A program made the position numbers and the translations under genes. Below are positions 25,818 to 34,275 of a DNA stretch of 48,905 nucleotides, piece after piece. The stretch comes from Synergistaceae bacterium (GTDB lineage Bacteria > Synergistota > Synergistia > Synergistales > Aminobacteriaceae), in the NCBI GenBank assembly GCA_017439345.1, contig JAFSJJ010000023.1, positions 1 through 48,905 of the forward strand, written 5' to 3'. The notes below the pieces were generated by a model. The model was not told the DNA's origin. It worked only from the letters and a program-made list of their open reading frames with translations, and searched no databases. The stretch's first letter is position 1; each line of letters starts with the position of its first letter.

Positions 25818-26195
25818 TTAGGATGCTGCCTCCTGCTTCTTTACGCGCTTGGTCTGAACAGCTGACTTGAGAATACTAACTCGTACTCCTTCAGCCAGTT
25901 CAATCTGGAACGTATCATCACGGACATCTTTGACTGTGCCTAAGAAGCCGCCTATCGTAACAATTTCATCGCCGCGTCCTATTCCTGCAATCATGTTATT
26001 ATGCTGCTTATCACGTTTACGCTGGGGACGAATAATAAAGAAATAAAATATCAATACAAATATGGCAAGAGGGAATAACATTCCCATCAAGCCTCCCTGC
26101 TGAGCTGCTCCTTCTGTCCCTGTTCCAGAGCCGCCGGAACTTCCTGAAGGTGCACTGCCTCCGCAAGGTGATACTGCTGTTGTTGTTTCTGCCAT
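25818..26195 (-). CDS. yajC: Preprotein translocase accessory subunit YajC
   Basis: A 125-residue single-pass protein that associates with SecDF. A Gly/Ser-rich N-terminal tail of about 35 residues, longer than usual, is followed by the membrane helix MLFPLAIFVLIFYFFIIRPQ and the conserved RPQRKRDKQHNNMIAGIGRGDEIV, then a small SH3-like domain. It lies directly before secD with a 1-nt gap. The ribosome site (GGAGG) lies in the 24-nt gap after ridA. Confidence 0.92.
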   Translation of the reverse strand: MAETTTAVSPCGGSAPSGSSGGSGTGTEGAAQQGGLMGMLFPLAIFVLIFYFFIIRPQRKRDKQHNNMIAGIGRGDEIVTIGGFLGTVKDVRDDTFQIELAEGVRVSILKSAVQTKRVKKQEAAS

Positions 26196-26219
26196 TAAAT
26201 TAACTACCTCCGAAAAAAA

Positions 26220-26633
26220 TTATTCACGCCACGCAACTGCTTCGATTTCGATTTTGACTCCTTTGGGCAAATCCTTCACTGCAACGAATGAACGTGCGGG
26301 AGCTTCTTTAGTGAAATACTGAGCATAAACTTTATTCACTTCTGCGAAATCTTTTATATCAGCTGCAAAAATCGTAGTCTTCACGACGTTGCTTAATGAA
26401 TATCCGGCTGCCTCAAGAATAGCTTTCAAATTCTCAAGACTCTGCTTGGCCTGAGAAGCTATATCTTCAGGAACTTCACCGCTTACAGGGTTAACAGGAA
26501 TTTGACCGGAAATATAGAGAAAATGTCCTGCTTGAATAGCCTGTGAGTAAGGTCCGATTGCTGCCGGAGCTTTGTCTGTGTTAATTACGCGCTTGACTCC
26601 TGAAAGAATGAAATCCGGTTCAACTAATGCCAT
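26220..26633 (-). CDS. ridA: RidA family reactive-intermediate deaminase
   Basis: A 137-residue RidA/YER057c protein, which hydrolyses reactive enamines and imines released by PLP enzymes such as threonine dehydratase. Seen: APAAIGPYSQAI near the N-terminus, LYISGQIPVNP, the substrate-binding arginine in PARSFVAVKDLP, and KIEIEAVA with its conserved Glu. It carries about 13 extra N-terminal residues compared with most family members. It sits between eno and yajC with short gaps (21 and 24 nt), so it is expressed with glycolysis and secretion genes. That placement is odd but gives no functional clue. Confidence 0.92.
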   Translation of the reverse strand: MALVEPDFILSGVKRVINTDKAPAAIGPYSQAIQAGHFLYISGQIPVNPVSGEVPEDIASQAKQSLENLKAILEAAGYSLSNVVKTTIFAADIKDFAEVNKVYAQYFTKEAPARSFVAVKDLPKGVKIEIEAVAWRE

Positions 26634-26654
26634 GACTGCGAGCCTTCTTACTTC

Positions 26655-28025
<1,371 letters not shown>

Positions 28026-28301
28026 TTAAAACGGTTTTTCATCGGGCTTAACTTGTCTCTCGTCTAGCTGTTCCCATGAAATTACTTTAGGACGCTTTAA
28101 TACTGCCTCATCTGCACACAAGACTTTTACTTTGAGAACTCTATTTATATATGCAATCTCGATTATATTCCCTTCACGGACTTCACTTGAAGGCTTGCAC
28201 TCTCTGCCCTCGAGTCTCACAGCTCCCAACTCTATCATTTCCTGAGCTGCTGTCCTGCGCTTAACGAGTCTTGCGAGCTTTAGATATTTATCAAGCCTCA
28301 T
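28026..28301 (-). CDS. rqcP: S4-domain RNA-binding protein, RqcP type
   Basis: A 91-residue protein consisting of one S4 domain: MRLDKYLKLARLVKRRTAAQ is the signature helix pair, followed by GAVRLEGRECKPSSEVREG. The size and sequence match the YabO/RqcP group, which acts with RqcH in rescue of stalled large ribosomal subunits, rather than the longer Hsp15 proteins. GGGAGG lies nine bases before the ATG. It lies downstream of the AEC permease gene and upstream of eno. rqcH is not in the window. Confidence 0.85.
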   Translation of the reverse strand: MRLDKYLKLARLVKRRTAAQEMIELGAVRLEGRECKPSSEVREGNIIEIAYINRVLKVKVLCADEAVLKRPKVISWEQLDERQVKPDEKPF

Positions 28302-28411
28302 GATTCACTGCCTCCCCTCGTATGAAATGCACGTATTATTTACCCCCGAAAACTCCCATTAAGGACTTTTCTCACCCTGCCTACTCGTAGCCGTATGTTA
28401 AAGGCAAATGT

Positions 28412-28460
28412 TATTTACTCCCACCCACCCACCCAATCTACTGCGTAGATTGAGTAAATA
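28412..28460. other. Hairpin carrying a four-tract G-quadruplex motif
   Basis: An outer 8-bp stem (TATTTACT 28412-28419 with AGTAAATA 28453-28460) encloses four C3 tracts separated by single A (28420-28434) and an inner 8-bp stem (CAATCTAC 28434-28441 with GTAGATTG 28445-28452). On the minus strand the tracts read GGGTGGGTGGGTGGG, the ideal short-loop parallel quadruplex sequence. It lies in the 3' untranslated region of the AEC permease gene. A smaller inverted repeat, CTACTCGTAG, lies at 28381-28390. No T-run follows, so it is not an ordinary terminator. Confidence 0.75.
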
Positions 28461-28473
28461 GTAGAAGATTAGC

Positions 28474-29415
28474 TTACATCAAGCCCATTGAACTTAATAC
28501 AAACGTCCACGCAAATATAGTGAACACTGATAACACAGTCGTAGTACATACTAACTGACCCGCTAACTGTCCGTCAGCTCCCATAGCTACAGCCATTGGA
28601 TACGAAGCTACAGCAGAAGGCGCGGCAAATACTATCATCATTGCGCAGAGACTCTGACCCCTGAAACCTGCAAGAACTGACAACGGCATGAAAATTAACG
28701 GAATTACTAACATTCTTAACACTATGCCTAATGTTAACGCGAATTTATCAGTATGTGATTTCGCCATGTCAAGACCTACGCCTAATGAAATAAAGCTCAC
28801 TGTTGTAGTAGAATTTGCAACGCTCTTAATAACAGACCATACAGGAGCAGGAATAGAAACAGCAAACGCCTTGAAGATAAATGCAATAATTGCGCCGACT
28901 ATCATGGGATTCTTGAGTATCGCTATAAATAATTTTACAGGACTGCTCTTGCCTGACCTGTTGAGCTCAAGAATTACAGCTGAGAAAGTATTTATCGCAG
29001 GAATTACAAGAACTCCTAACATTACGACCATACCGGCACCGCCCTCGCCGTAGAGAGCTTCTGAGACTGCAACACCGAACAAAATATAATTGCCCCGCCC
29101 GATTGCCTGGCCTATGACGCTTGACTTATTGCCGTCCTTCACAAATATTCTTGGGACAATATAAGCAAATATAAATATTACGAGAAGACAAATACTAGCA
29201 AAGATCATCTCTTTCACTGCGAAGCCTTGAGAAAAATCCATGTCATAAATATTCTTGAATAATAACGTAGGCATGAAAATTTTGAAGATTAATCTGTCAT
29301 ATTCCTTCATTGAGTCACGCGTTATCATTCCCTGAGTCCTAGACAGCCAGCCTATTAACATTAATAACATCATGGGAACTACGACTCTTAGAGCCGCAAA
29401 AAAACTTTCTGTCAT
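28474..29415 (-). CDS. AEC family transporter (auxin efflux carrier/malate permease type)
   Basis: A 313-residue membrane protein with about ten hydrophobic segments in two halves, typical of AEC (auxin efflux carrier) proteins. In bacteria these include malate and malonate permeases. PMMLLMLIGWLSRTQG at the N-terminus and APSAVASYPMAVAMGADGQLAGQLV near the end are family-like stretches. It is the last gene of the malic enzyme - 2HCT transporter - unknown - AEC cluster, 10 nt after the previous gene, so transport of a dicarboxylate is the best guess. The direction and exact substrate are unknown. Confidence 0.82.
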   Translation of the reverse strand: MTESFFAALRVVVPMMLLMLIGWLSRTQGMITRDSMKEYDRLIFKIFMPTLLFKNIYDMDFSQGFAVKEMIFASICLLVIFIFAYIVPRIFVKDGNKSSVIGQAIGRGNYILFGVAVSEALYGEGGAGMVVMLGVLVIPAINTFSAVILELNRSGKSSPVKLFIAILKNPMIVGAIIAFIFKAFAVSIPAPVWSVIKSVANSTTTVSFISLGVGLDMAKSHTDKFALTLGIVLRMLVIPLIFMPLSVLAGFRGQSLCAMMIVFAAPSAVASYPMAVAMGADGQLAGQLVCTTTVLSVFTIFAWTFVLSSMGLM

Positions 29416-29425
29416 GATAAATAAT

Positions 29426-29974
29426 TCACTCCCTGTTTACGAGTTCAATAGCTTTTCGGGAAATTGCAGGCAGTAAGTTATATTTCTCCGCGAGTTCTTC
29501 AGGTGACTCAGCGCGCTTGATTTCATCAACAAGAATATAACTCAAATCATTATCGTTATACTTGGCAGGAGCAGACTCAACAGCACACTTGAAAGCAATC
29601 TTCTCTAGTGCCTTATCACGAGTCAACGAGAGCAAAACTTTACGTTCTGACAAAATCTTTCTCACCGAGTCAAACATTCCCGCACCCCCGCAGAACAACG
29701 CAGCAGGCCTGATTATCCTGAAAGCTACAGGGTAATTATAAAGCGTTATCATGAATGTCAAAACGAGTCCGGCAAGAAATATAATCATGAACGGGAAAAC
29801 TTTAACAAGAATCCTTCTGACAGGAAAAATAACAGCCCGCATCTCAGACTCAACGCAGGCCGTGTTTACGCTTAATTCTCGAAAGTCCCCTAAAGCCTGT
29901 ACTATCTTCTCGCCGCTGAAATCACGAACATGAAGGGTATGAACTTCGAGGACTTGAAACTTGTAATCACTCAT
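29426..29974 (-). CDS. Unrecognised two-helix membrane protein
   Basis: A 182-residue protein I do not recognise. It has a soluble N-terminal part (about residues 1-55, with VHTLHVRDFSGEKIVQAL), a strong hydrophobic hairpin (about 57-100, PFMIIFLAGLVLTFMITLYN then AALFCGGAGMF), and a charged helical C-terminal half. Both ends would face the cytoplasm. It lies 9 nt after the 2HCT transporter and 10 nt before the AEC permease, so it is certainly co-transcribed with malate genes and may regulate or assist one of them. The ribosome site is weak, suggesting translational coupling. Confidence 0.6.
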   Translation of the reverse strand: MSDYKFQVLEVHTLHVRDFSGEKIVQALGDFRELSVNTACVESEMRAVIFPVRRILVKVFPFMIIFLAGLVLTFMITLYNYPVAFRIIRPAALFCGGAGMFDSVRKILSERKVLLSLTRDKALEKIAFKCAVESAPAKYNDNDLSYILVDEIKRAESPEELAEKYNLLPAISRKAIELVNRE

Positions 29975-29983
29975 TAAGAAAAG

Positions 29984-31367
29984 TTATAACATACTCCCTA
30001 AAGTCGAAAGCATGAGGCTGCCTATAATTAATATAATTGCTCCTCCAAGTCTTGACGAAATCTGAGCAAACGGCATTAATTCCATTCTGTGAGCTGCTGA
30101 CAAGACCGCAACGTCTCCAGTTCCGCCCATGTTGGACATGCAAAGCCCCGCCGTGATACCTGCCTCAACAGGATAGAAGCCTACAAGAGCTCCGATAACT
30201 GACGCGCCGATAAATGCCCCGATACATGATAAGAAGCACAGAAGCAAATATGTCATTGAGAAGCTGTTGATAACTACATCAAGGCTCAAATAGCAAAGTC
30301 CTATTCCGACCATTAACATAGAAGTCAAATTCTTCATTACGAACTGGAACCACTGATAACAGCAAATTTCTATGAACTCAGGCAATACTCCGAAGACTTT
30401 ACATAAAGCAACTGAGATAATCATCCACGCATAAGCATGAATATTAACGGCAGGGACTAACTTAATCCAGATACCTGCAACTATATAGCCCCATGCAAAG
30501 AATGACGTTGCTGCAAGTAATCCGATTCCCAAATTAGTAACGCTGACCTTATCGCGCTTGGCCTGCATCTCCGGGGAAATCTCGAACTCTGCGGGATCGT
30601 CGTTAGCTCCTGTCTTCATGAGCGAGCCTTGACCGTTGAAAAATTTACCTGCAAGGACTTTCACGAGAATACCTGCTAAAACGATTGAAGTTGCGTTGCC
30701 TATAGCTACAGCGGGATTCATGATAGAAATTGCCTCTTCAGCTGTCATAGTTCCTGAAGACTCAAAAATTTTACTGAGGGGTACTGCTCCTGCTCCCATA
30801 CCTCCGCCCATGATGGGAAGTGCTATTAATAATATAGACTTTACGACTCCGAAGCCTGAAAGATGTCCGGCCAGTGCTGCAAGACCGAATGAGACCGCAA
30901 TAGCTCCGAATATAGCAGGGAAGTAACGGGCCGCTGCCTTAACGAGTAATTTGCGATTCATTCCAAGTATAGAACCTGTGATTAACGCTGCAATGTAGAA
31001 ATCAAGAAATGCTCCTGCTGGCTTGAAGAACGTATCAATATTTTTCATGAGAGTCGCTGTGTAACCTGCTCCGCCTTTAGCAATTAACCCAGAGAATAAA
31101 TCAAAGACTCCGAAAAAGTTCACGTAACGCAAGAAACCCATTCCGAAAATTATTACGACTGGGCCGCCGCCTAAGAAAGTATTCACGATAGGAAGATGAT
31201 CGCCGAGTTCCTGCAATATAGCTCCGCACACTATCATGAACGCGAAACAGCCTGCCATACCGGGAGGAATGACTCCGAGCATAGCCGACAAGAGAACTAT
31301 ACACGCAAATAACGCAAAATATTTCGGGGGAAGATTAAATAATTTTAAAGCCTCTGTATTCGTCCAT
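29984..31367 (-). CDS. 2-hydroxycarboxylate transporter (CitS/MleP family) with apparent frameshift near the start
   Basis: A sodium- or proton-coupled symporter for malate- or citrate-type acids. Both re-entrant loop signatures are present, PIMGGGMGAGAVPLS and SNMGGTGDVAVLSAA, with about eleven membrane segments. ATG 31367 has GAGG nine bases upstream and encodes MDEYRGFKII, then a TAA (31335-31337). The frame one base further reads NLPPKYFALFACIVLLSAML, the expected family continuation (compare GFKIFGMPLP in Klebsiella CitS). Dropping one T at 31337-31339 joins them into a 460-residue protein. Without it, translation could start only at TTG 31297 or ATG 31291, losing the first helix. This could be a sequencing error, a real mutation, or +1 recoding at ATT-TAA. 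Confidence 0.8.
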
Positions 31368-31370
31368 AGT

Positions 31371-32546
31371 TTACAACCTCGCTACTCCTGATTTACGTGC
31401 AGCTTCAGCAACTGCCTTCGATACTGCCGGGCCGACTCTTGGGTCAAACGCTGCGGGGATAATATAATCAGGGCTTAACTTCTCAGGTTCAACGAGTTCC
31501 GCCAAAGCATGGGAAGCAGCAACCTTCATAGCTTCGTTAATGTCGCTTGCTCTGACGTCAAATGTACCTCTGAAGATTCCGGGAAACGCTAAGACATTAT
31601 TAATTTGGTTAGGGTAATCGCTTCGTCCTGTCGAGATAACTTTTGCTCCGGCTGCCTTTGCATCGTCGGGGAAAATTTCGGGCGTAGGATTTGCACAGGC
31701 GAATATAATCGGATCTCTAGCCATTGACCTTACCATGTCTTGATTAACTGAACCGGGGGCAGACACTCCTATGAAGACGTCAGCGCCTTTCATTGAGTCA
31801 GCAAGTGAACCCTTGAGTCCTTCAGGATTAGTGATTTCGGCCATCTCATTTTTGATCCAGTTCATGCCCTTTTCACGGCCTTTGTATACGATTCCTGTTC
31901 TATCGCATAAAGTTACGTTCTTGGCTCCTGCTGAGATTAATAATTTTGTGATTGCTATAGCTGCTGCTCCTGCTCCGTTTACTGCAATTTTTATCTCGTC
32001 AAGTTTCTTGTCTACAACCTTAAGCGCGTTAATCAATCCTGCAAGGGTAATAACTGCTGTTCCGTGCTGGTCATCGTGGAAAATGGGAATGTCGCACTTC
32101 TCCTTGAGCTTGCGTTCTATCTCAAAGCATCGTGGTGCTGCGATGTCCTCTAAGTTAATGCCTCCAAATGAGCCTGAAATGTTATAGACAGTCTCAACGA
32201 ACTCGTCAACGTCCTTAGTCTTGACGCATAAGGGGAAAGCATCGACTCCGCCGAACGCCTTGAACAATACGCATTTACCTTCCATGACGGGCATACCAGC
32301 TTCAGGGCCGATGTCTCCGAGTCCTAATACTGCGCTTCCGTCTGTTACTACGAGACACAAATTATGTCGTCTTGTGAGAGTATAACTCTTGTTGATGTCC
32401 TTCTGAATTTCAAGACAGGGCTGGGCGACTCCGGGAGTGTAGGCAAGCGATAAATCTTCTTTTGTAGCTACCGGTACAGTTGCTATGACTTCGATTTTGC
32501 CCTTCCACTGCTCGTGAAGCCTGAGTGATTCTTTTGCATAGTCCAT
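31371..32546 (-). CDS. NAD(P)-dependent malic enzyme
   Basis: A 391-residue enzyme that oxidatively decarboxylates malate to pyruvate. Visible are LAYTPGVAQPC (catalytic Tyr), the metal-binding EDIAAPRCFEIE and FHDDQHGTAV, the nucleotide loop VNGAGAAAIAI, and FACANPTPEI with YPNQINNVLAFPGIFRG. It is the short bacterial form without the phosphotransacetylase tail. I chose ATG 32546 because GAGGGTGG lies eight bases upstream. It is followed after 3 nt by the 2-hydroxycarboxylate transporter gene, giving a malate uptake and conversion unit. On the minus strand a TATAAT box lies at 32612-32617. Confidence 0.93.
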   Translation of the reverse strand: MDYAKESLRLHEQWKGKIEVIATVPVATKEDLSLAYTPGVAQPCLEIQKDINKSYTLTRRHNLCLVVTDGSAVLGLGDIGPEAGMPVMEGKCVLFKAFGGVDAFPLCVKTKDVDEFVETVYNISGSFGGINLEDIAAPRCFEIERKLKEKCDIPIFHDDQHGTAVITLAGLINALKVVDKKLDEIKIAVNGAGAAAIAITKLLISAGAKNVTLCDRTGIVYKGREKGMNWIKNEMAEITNPEGLKGSLADSMKGADVFIGVSAPGSVNQDMVRSMARDPIIFACANPTPEIFPDDAKAAGAKVISTGRSDYPNQINNVLAFPGIFRGTFDVRASDINEAMKVAASHALAELVEPEKLSPDYIIPAAFDPRVGPAVSKAVAEAARKSGVARL

Positions 32547-32631
32547 GATAATTACCACCCTCATAAAAAATTTTTTGGTACTGAATTAATAAGAAAAGTT
32601 GTGATGTGATTATTATACAGTAAATAAGCAT

Positions 32632-32664
32632 AAAAAATAGCAGACCTGAATGACTCAAGCCTGC
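32632..32664 (-). terminator. Rho-independent terminator of the ThDP/aldehyde dehydrogenase operon
   Basis: On the minus strand GCAGGCTTGA and TCAGGTCTGC form a 10-bp stem (two G-U pairs) with a 5-nt loop, followed by TATTTTTT. It ends transcription after the gene at 32758-34239 and insulates the malic enzyme operon. Confidence 0.85.
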
Positions 32665-32757
32665 CTTTTGTCTAGTTGTTAATTAATAGCGGGTAGTGGC
32701 TAGAAAAAATCTTTTGCCTTTACTATCAACTATTCACTTGTTTATCCTCACTATCAA

Positions 32758-34239
32758 CTATTCTTCATCCATGCCGTCCTGGTAGAACTCGCCGAATAAT
32801 TCCTTAAGTGAAGGCATATCCTCTGGAATAGGACGCGCTACCCATGTCGTATTCATGTAGTGCTTCAGGGTAATATTTTCGCTGACGATGTTTCCGCCCC
32901 AAGTTCCGCAGCCCATTGAGTTAGTCGGAGGCATTCCGTTAGTTGCTGATCCTGCATTGCCGCGGTTATTAGGCTGTCTAATCATGCAGCGTGAGACCGG
33001 TGCACACATTCCAAGCCTGTTAATGTGGTCGTCATCGAACGAGTAAAGCCCGCATGAGTGTCCCTTACCGCCTGCTTTGTCAAATATCGTGAGCATAATA
33101 TCTAATGCCGTCTGGAACTCTCCGCCGTACTTGAACAGAGTCAATAACGTAGTAAGTTTCTCGGTCGAGAAGAAATGCTCTTTGCCGATGCACTTTGCTA
33201 TGTCTTCAGCGTTCCTGATTGTGAAGCCTTCCGGTTGTCCATTATTGGGAACTGCTATAAATTTACGGTCTGCGGGAATCTCAAAACCTGCTGCCTTCGC
33301 CAATGCCTGCGCACTGATTGCAACTGTGTCGGGGAGTCTGTGTCCTGTCTCGTCCCACATTACGCGCTTAATCTTCTCTGCCTCTTCCCATGTAGGAATA
33401 TACGCGCCTTCCTTCACGAGTCCTTCTACGAAATCATCATAGACATCTTCATGAACGATTAAATTTCCATCGCATGAACAGCCAGAACCGAAATCAGCAC
33501 ACTTTGAAATTCTGGTGTTAGTAGCTGCCTCGTAAGCTCTCTCTTTAGTATTCGCAGTGTTGTCAACGATTACCGTAGAGTTTCCTGCGCCTGAACCGTA
33601 AGCCGGAACTCCTGCCGAGTAAGCTGCCTTGACCATAGGACGGCCTCCGGTTGCAATGATTAAATCTACGCGCTTCATTAATTCTTGAGTCAATGTGATG
33701 CTGGGCTCCTCGATGACCTGAATAATATCAGCAGGTGCACCTTCACGGACAAGGACATCACGAATTATATTAACTGTCTTGCATGTAGTCTTCTTTGCTC
33801 TGGGATGCGGCGAGCAGATAAGGACATCACGGGCTTTGACTGCATAAATTGCCTGGCCTGCAGGAGTTACACAGGGATTAGTCGTCGGGACAAGTGTTGT
33901 GATTACTCCGACCGGTTTAGCATACTTGACAAGACCCTTCTCCGGAATCTCTTCGATGATGCCTACGCTCTTATTTCTGAGACAGTCGCGTAATATTAAC
34001 TTTAACTTGTTGCGTTTGTTGCGTTTAGTAACTTTATCGCCGAGTCTAGTCTCGTCAACTGCTTCATCGCAGATAGGCCCCCAGACCTTCAACGGGTAAA
34101 CAGCTGCGCAGATTGCCTGACATAAACGGTCGACTCTTGCCTGATCGTAAGTAGCGATAACTTCAGCCGCGACTCTTGCCTTACGCACCATTTCTTCGAT
34201 CATTGCGATTTCTTCGGGTGTTACTTCATGATGTGCCAT
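32758..34239 (-). CDS. CoA-acylating aldehyde dehydrogenase, sulfoacetaldehyde dehydrogenase-like
   Basis: A 493-residue protein of the acylating aldehyde dehydrogenase group (relatives: the AdhE N-terminal part, EutE, SauS), which interconverts an aldehyde and its acyl-CoA with NAD(P). The likely catalytic cysteine is Cys254 in ADFGSGCSCDGN, aligned with the DNGMICAS region of AdhE. LVPTTNPCVTPAG and GSGAGNSTVIVD are family loops. The overall sequence is closest in my memory to SauS (sulfoacetaldehyde dehydrogenase, acylating). The Asn/Gly-rich C-terminal part (NRGNAGSATNGMPPTNSMGC) is also as in that group. It follows the ThDP enzyme by 36 nt and has AGAGGAG before its ATG. The substrate is inferred, not shown. 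Confidence 0.75.
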   Translation of the reverse strand: MAHHEVTPEEIAMIEEMVRKARVAAEVIATYDQARVDRLCQAICAAVYPLKVWGPICDEAVDETRLGDKVTKRNKRNKLKLILRDCLRNKSVGIIEEIPEKGLVKYAKPVGVITTLVPTTNPCVTPAGQAIYAVKARDVLICSPHPRAKKTTCKTVNIIRDVLVREGAPADIIQVIEEPSITLTQELMKRVDLIIATGGRPMVKAAYSAGVPAYGSGAGNSTVIVDNTANTKERAYEAATNTRISKCADFGSGCSCDGNLIVHEDVYDDFVEGLVKEGAYIPTWEEAEKIKRVMWDETGHRLPDTVAISAQALAKAAGFEIPADRKFIAVPNNGQPEGFTIRNAEDIAKCIGKEHFFSTEKLTTLLTLFKYGGEFQTALDIMLTIFDKAGGKGHSCGLYSFDDDHINRLGMCAPVSRCMIRQPNNRGNAGSATNGMPPTNSMGCGTWGGNIVSENITLKHYMNTTWVARPIPEDMPSLKELFGEFYQDGMDEE

Positions 34240-34275
34240 TGTAAAAAATTTACTCCTCTCGATAATTATTATTAT

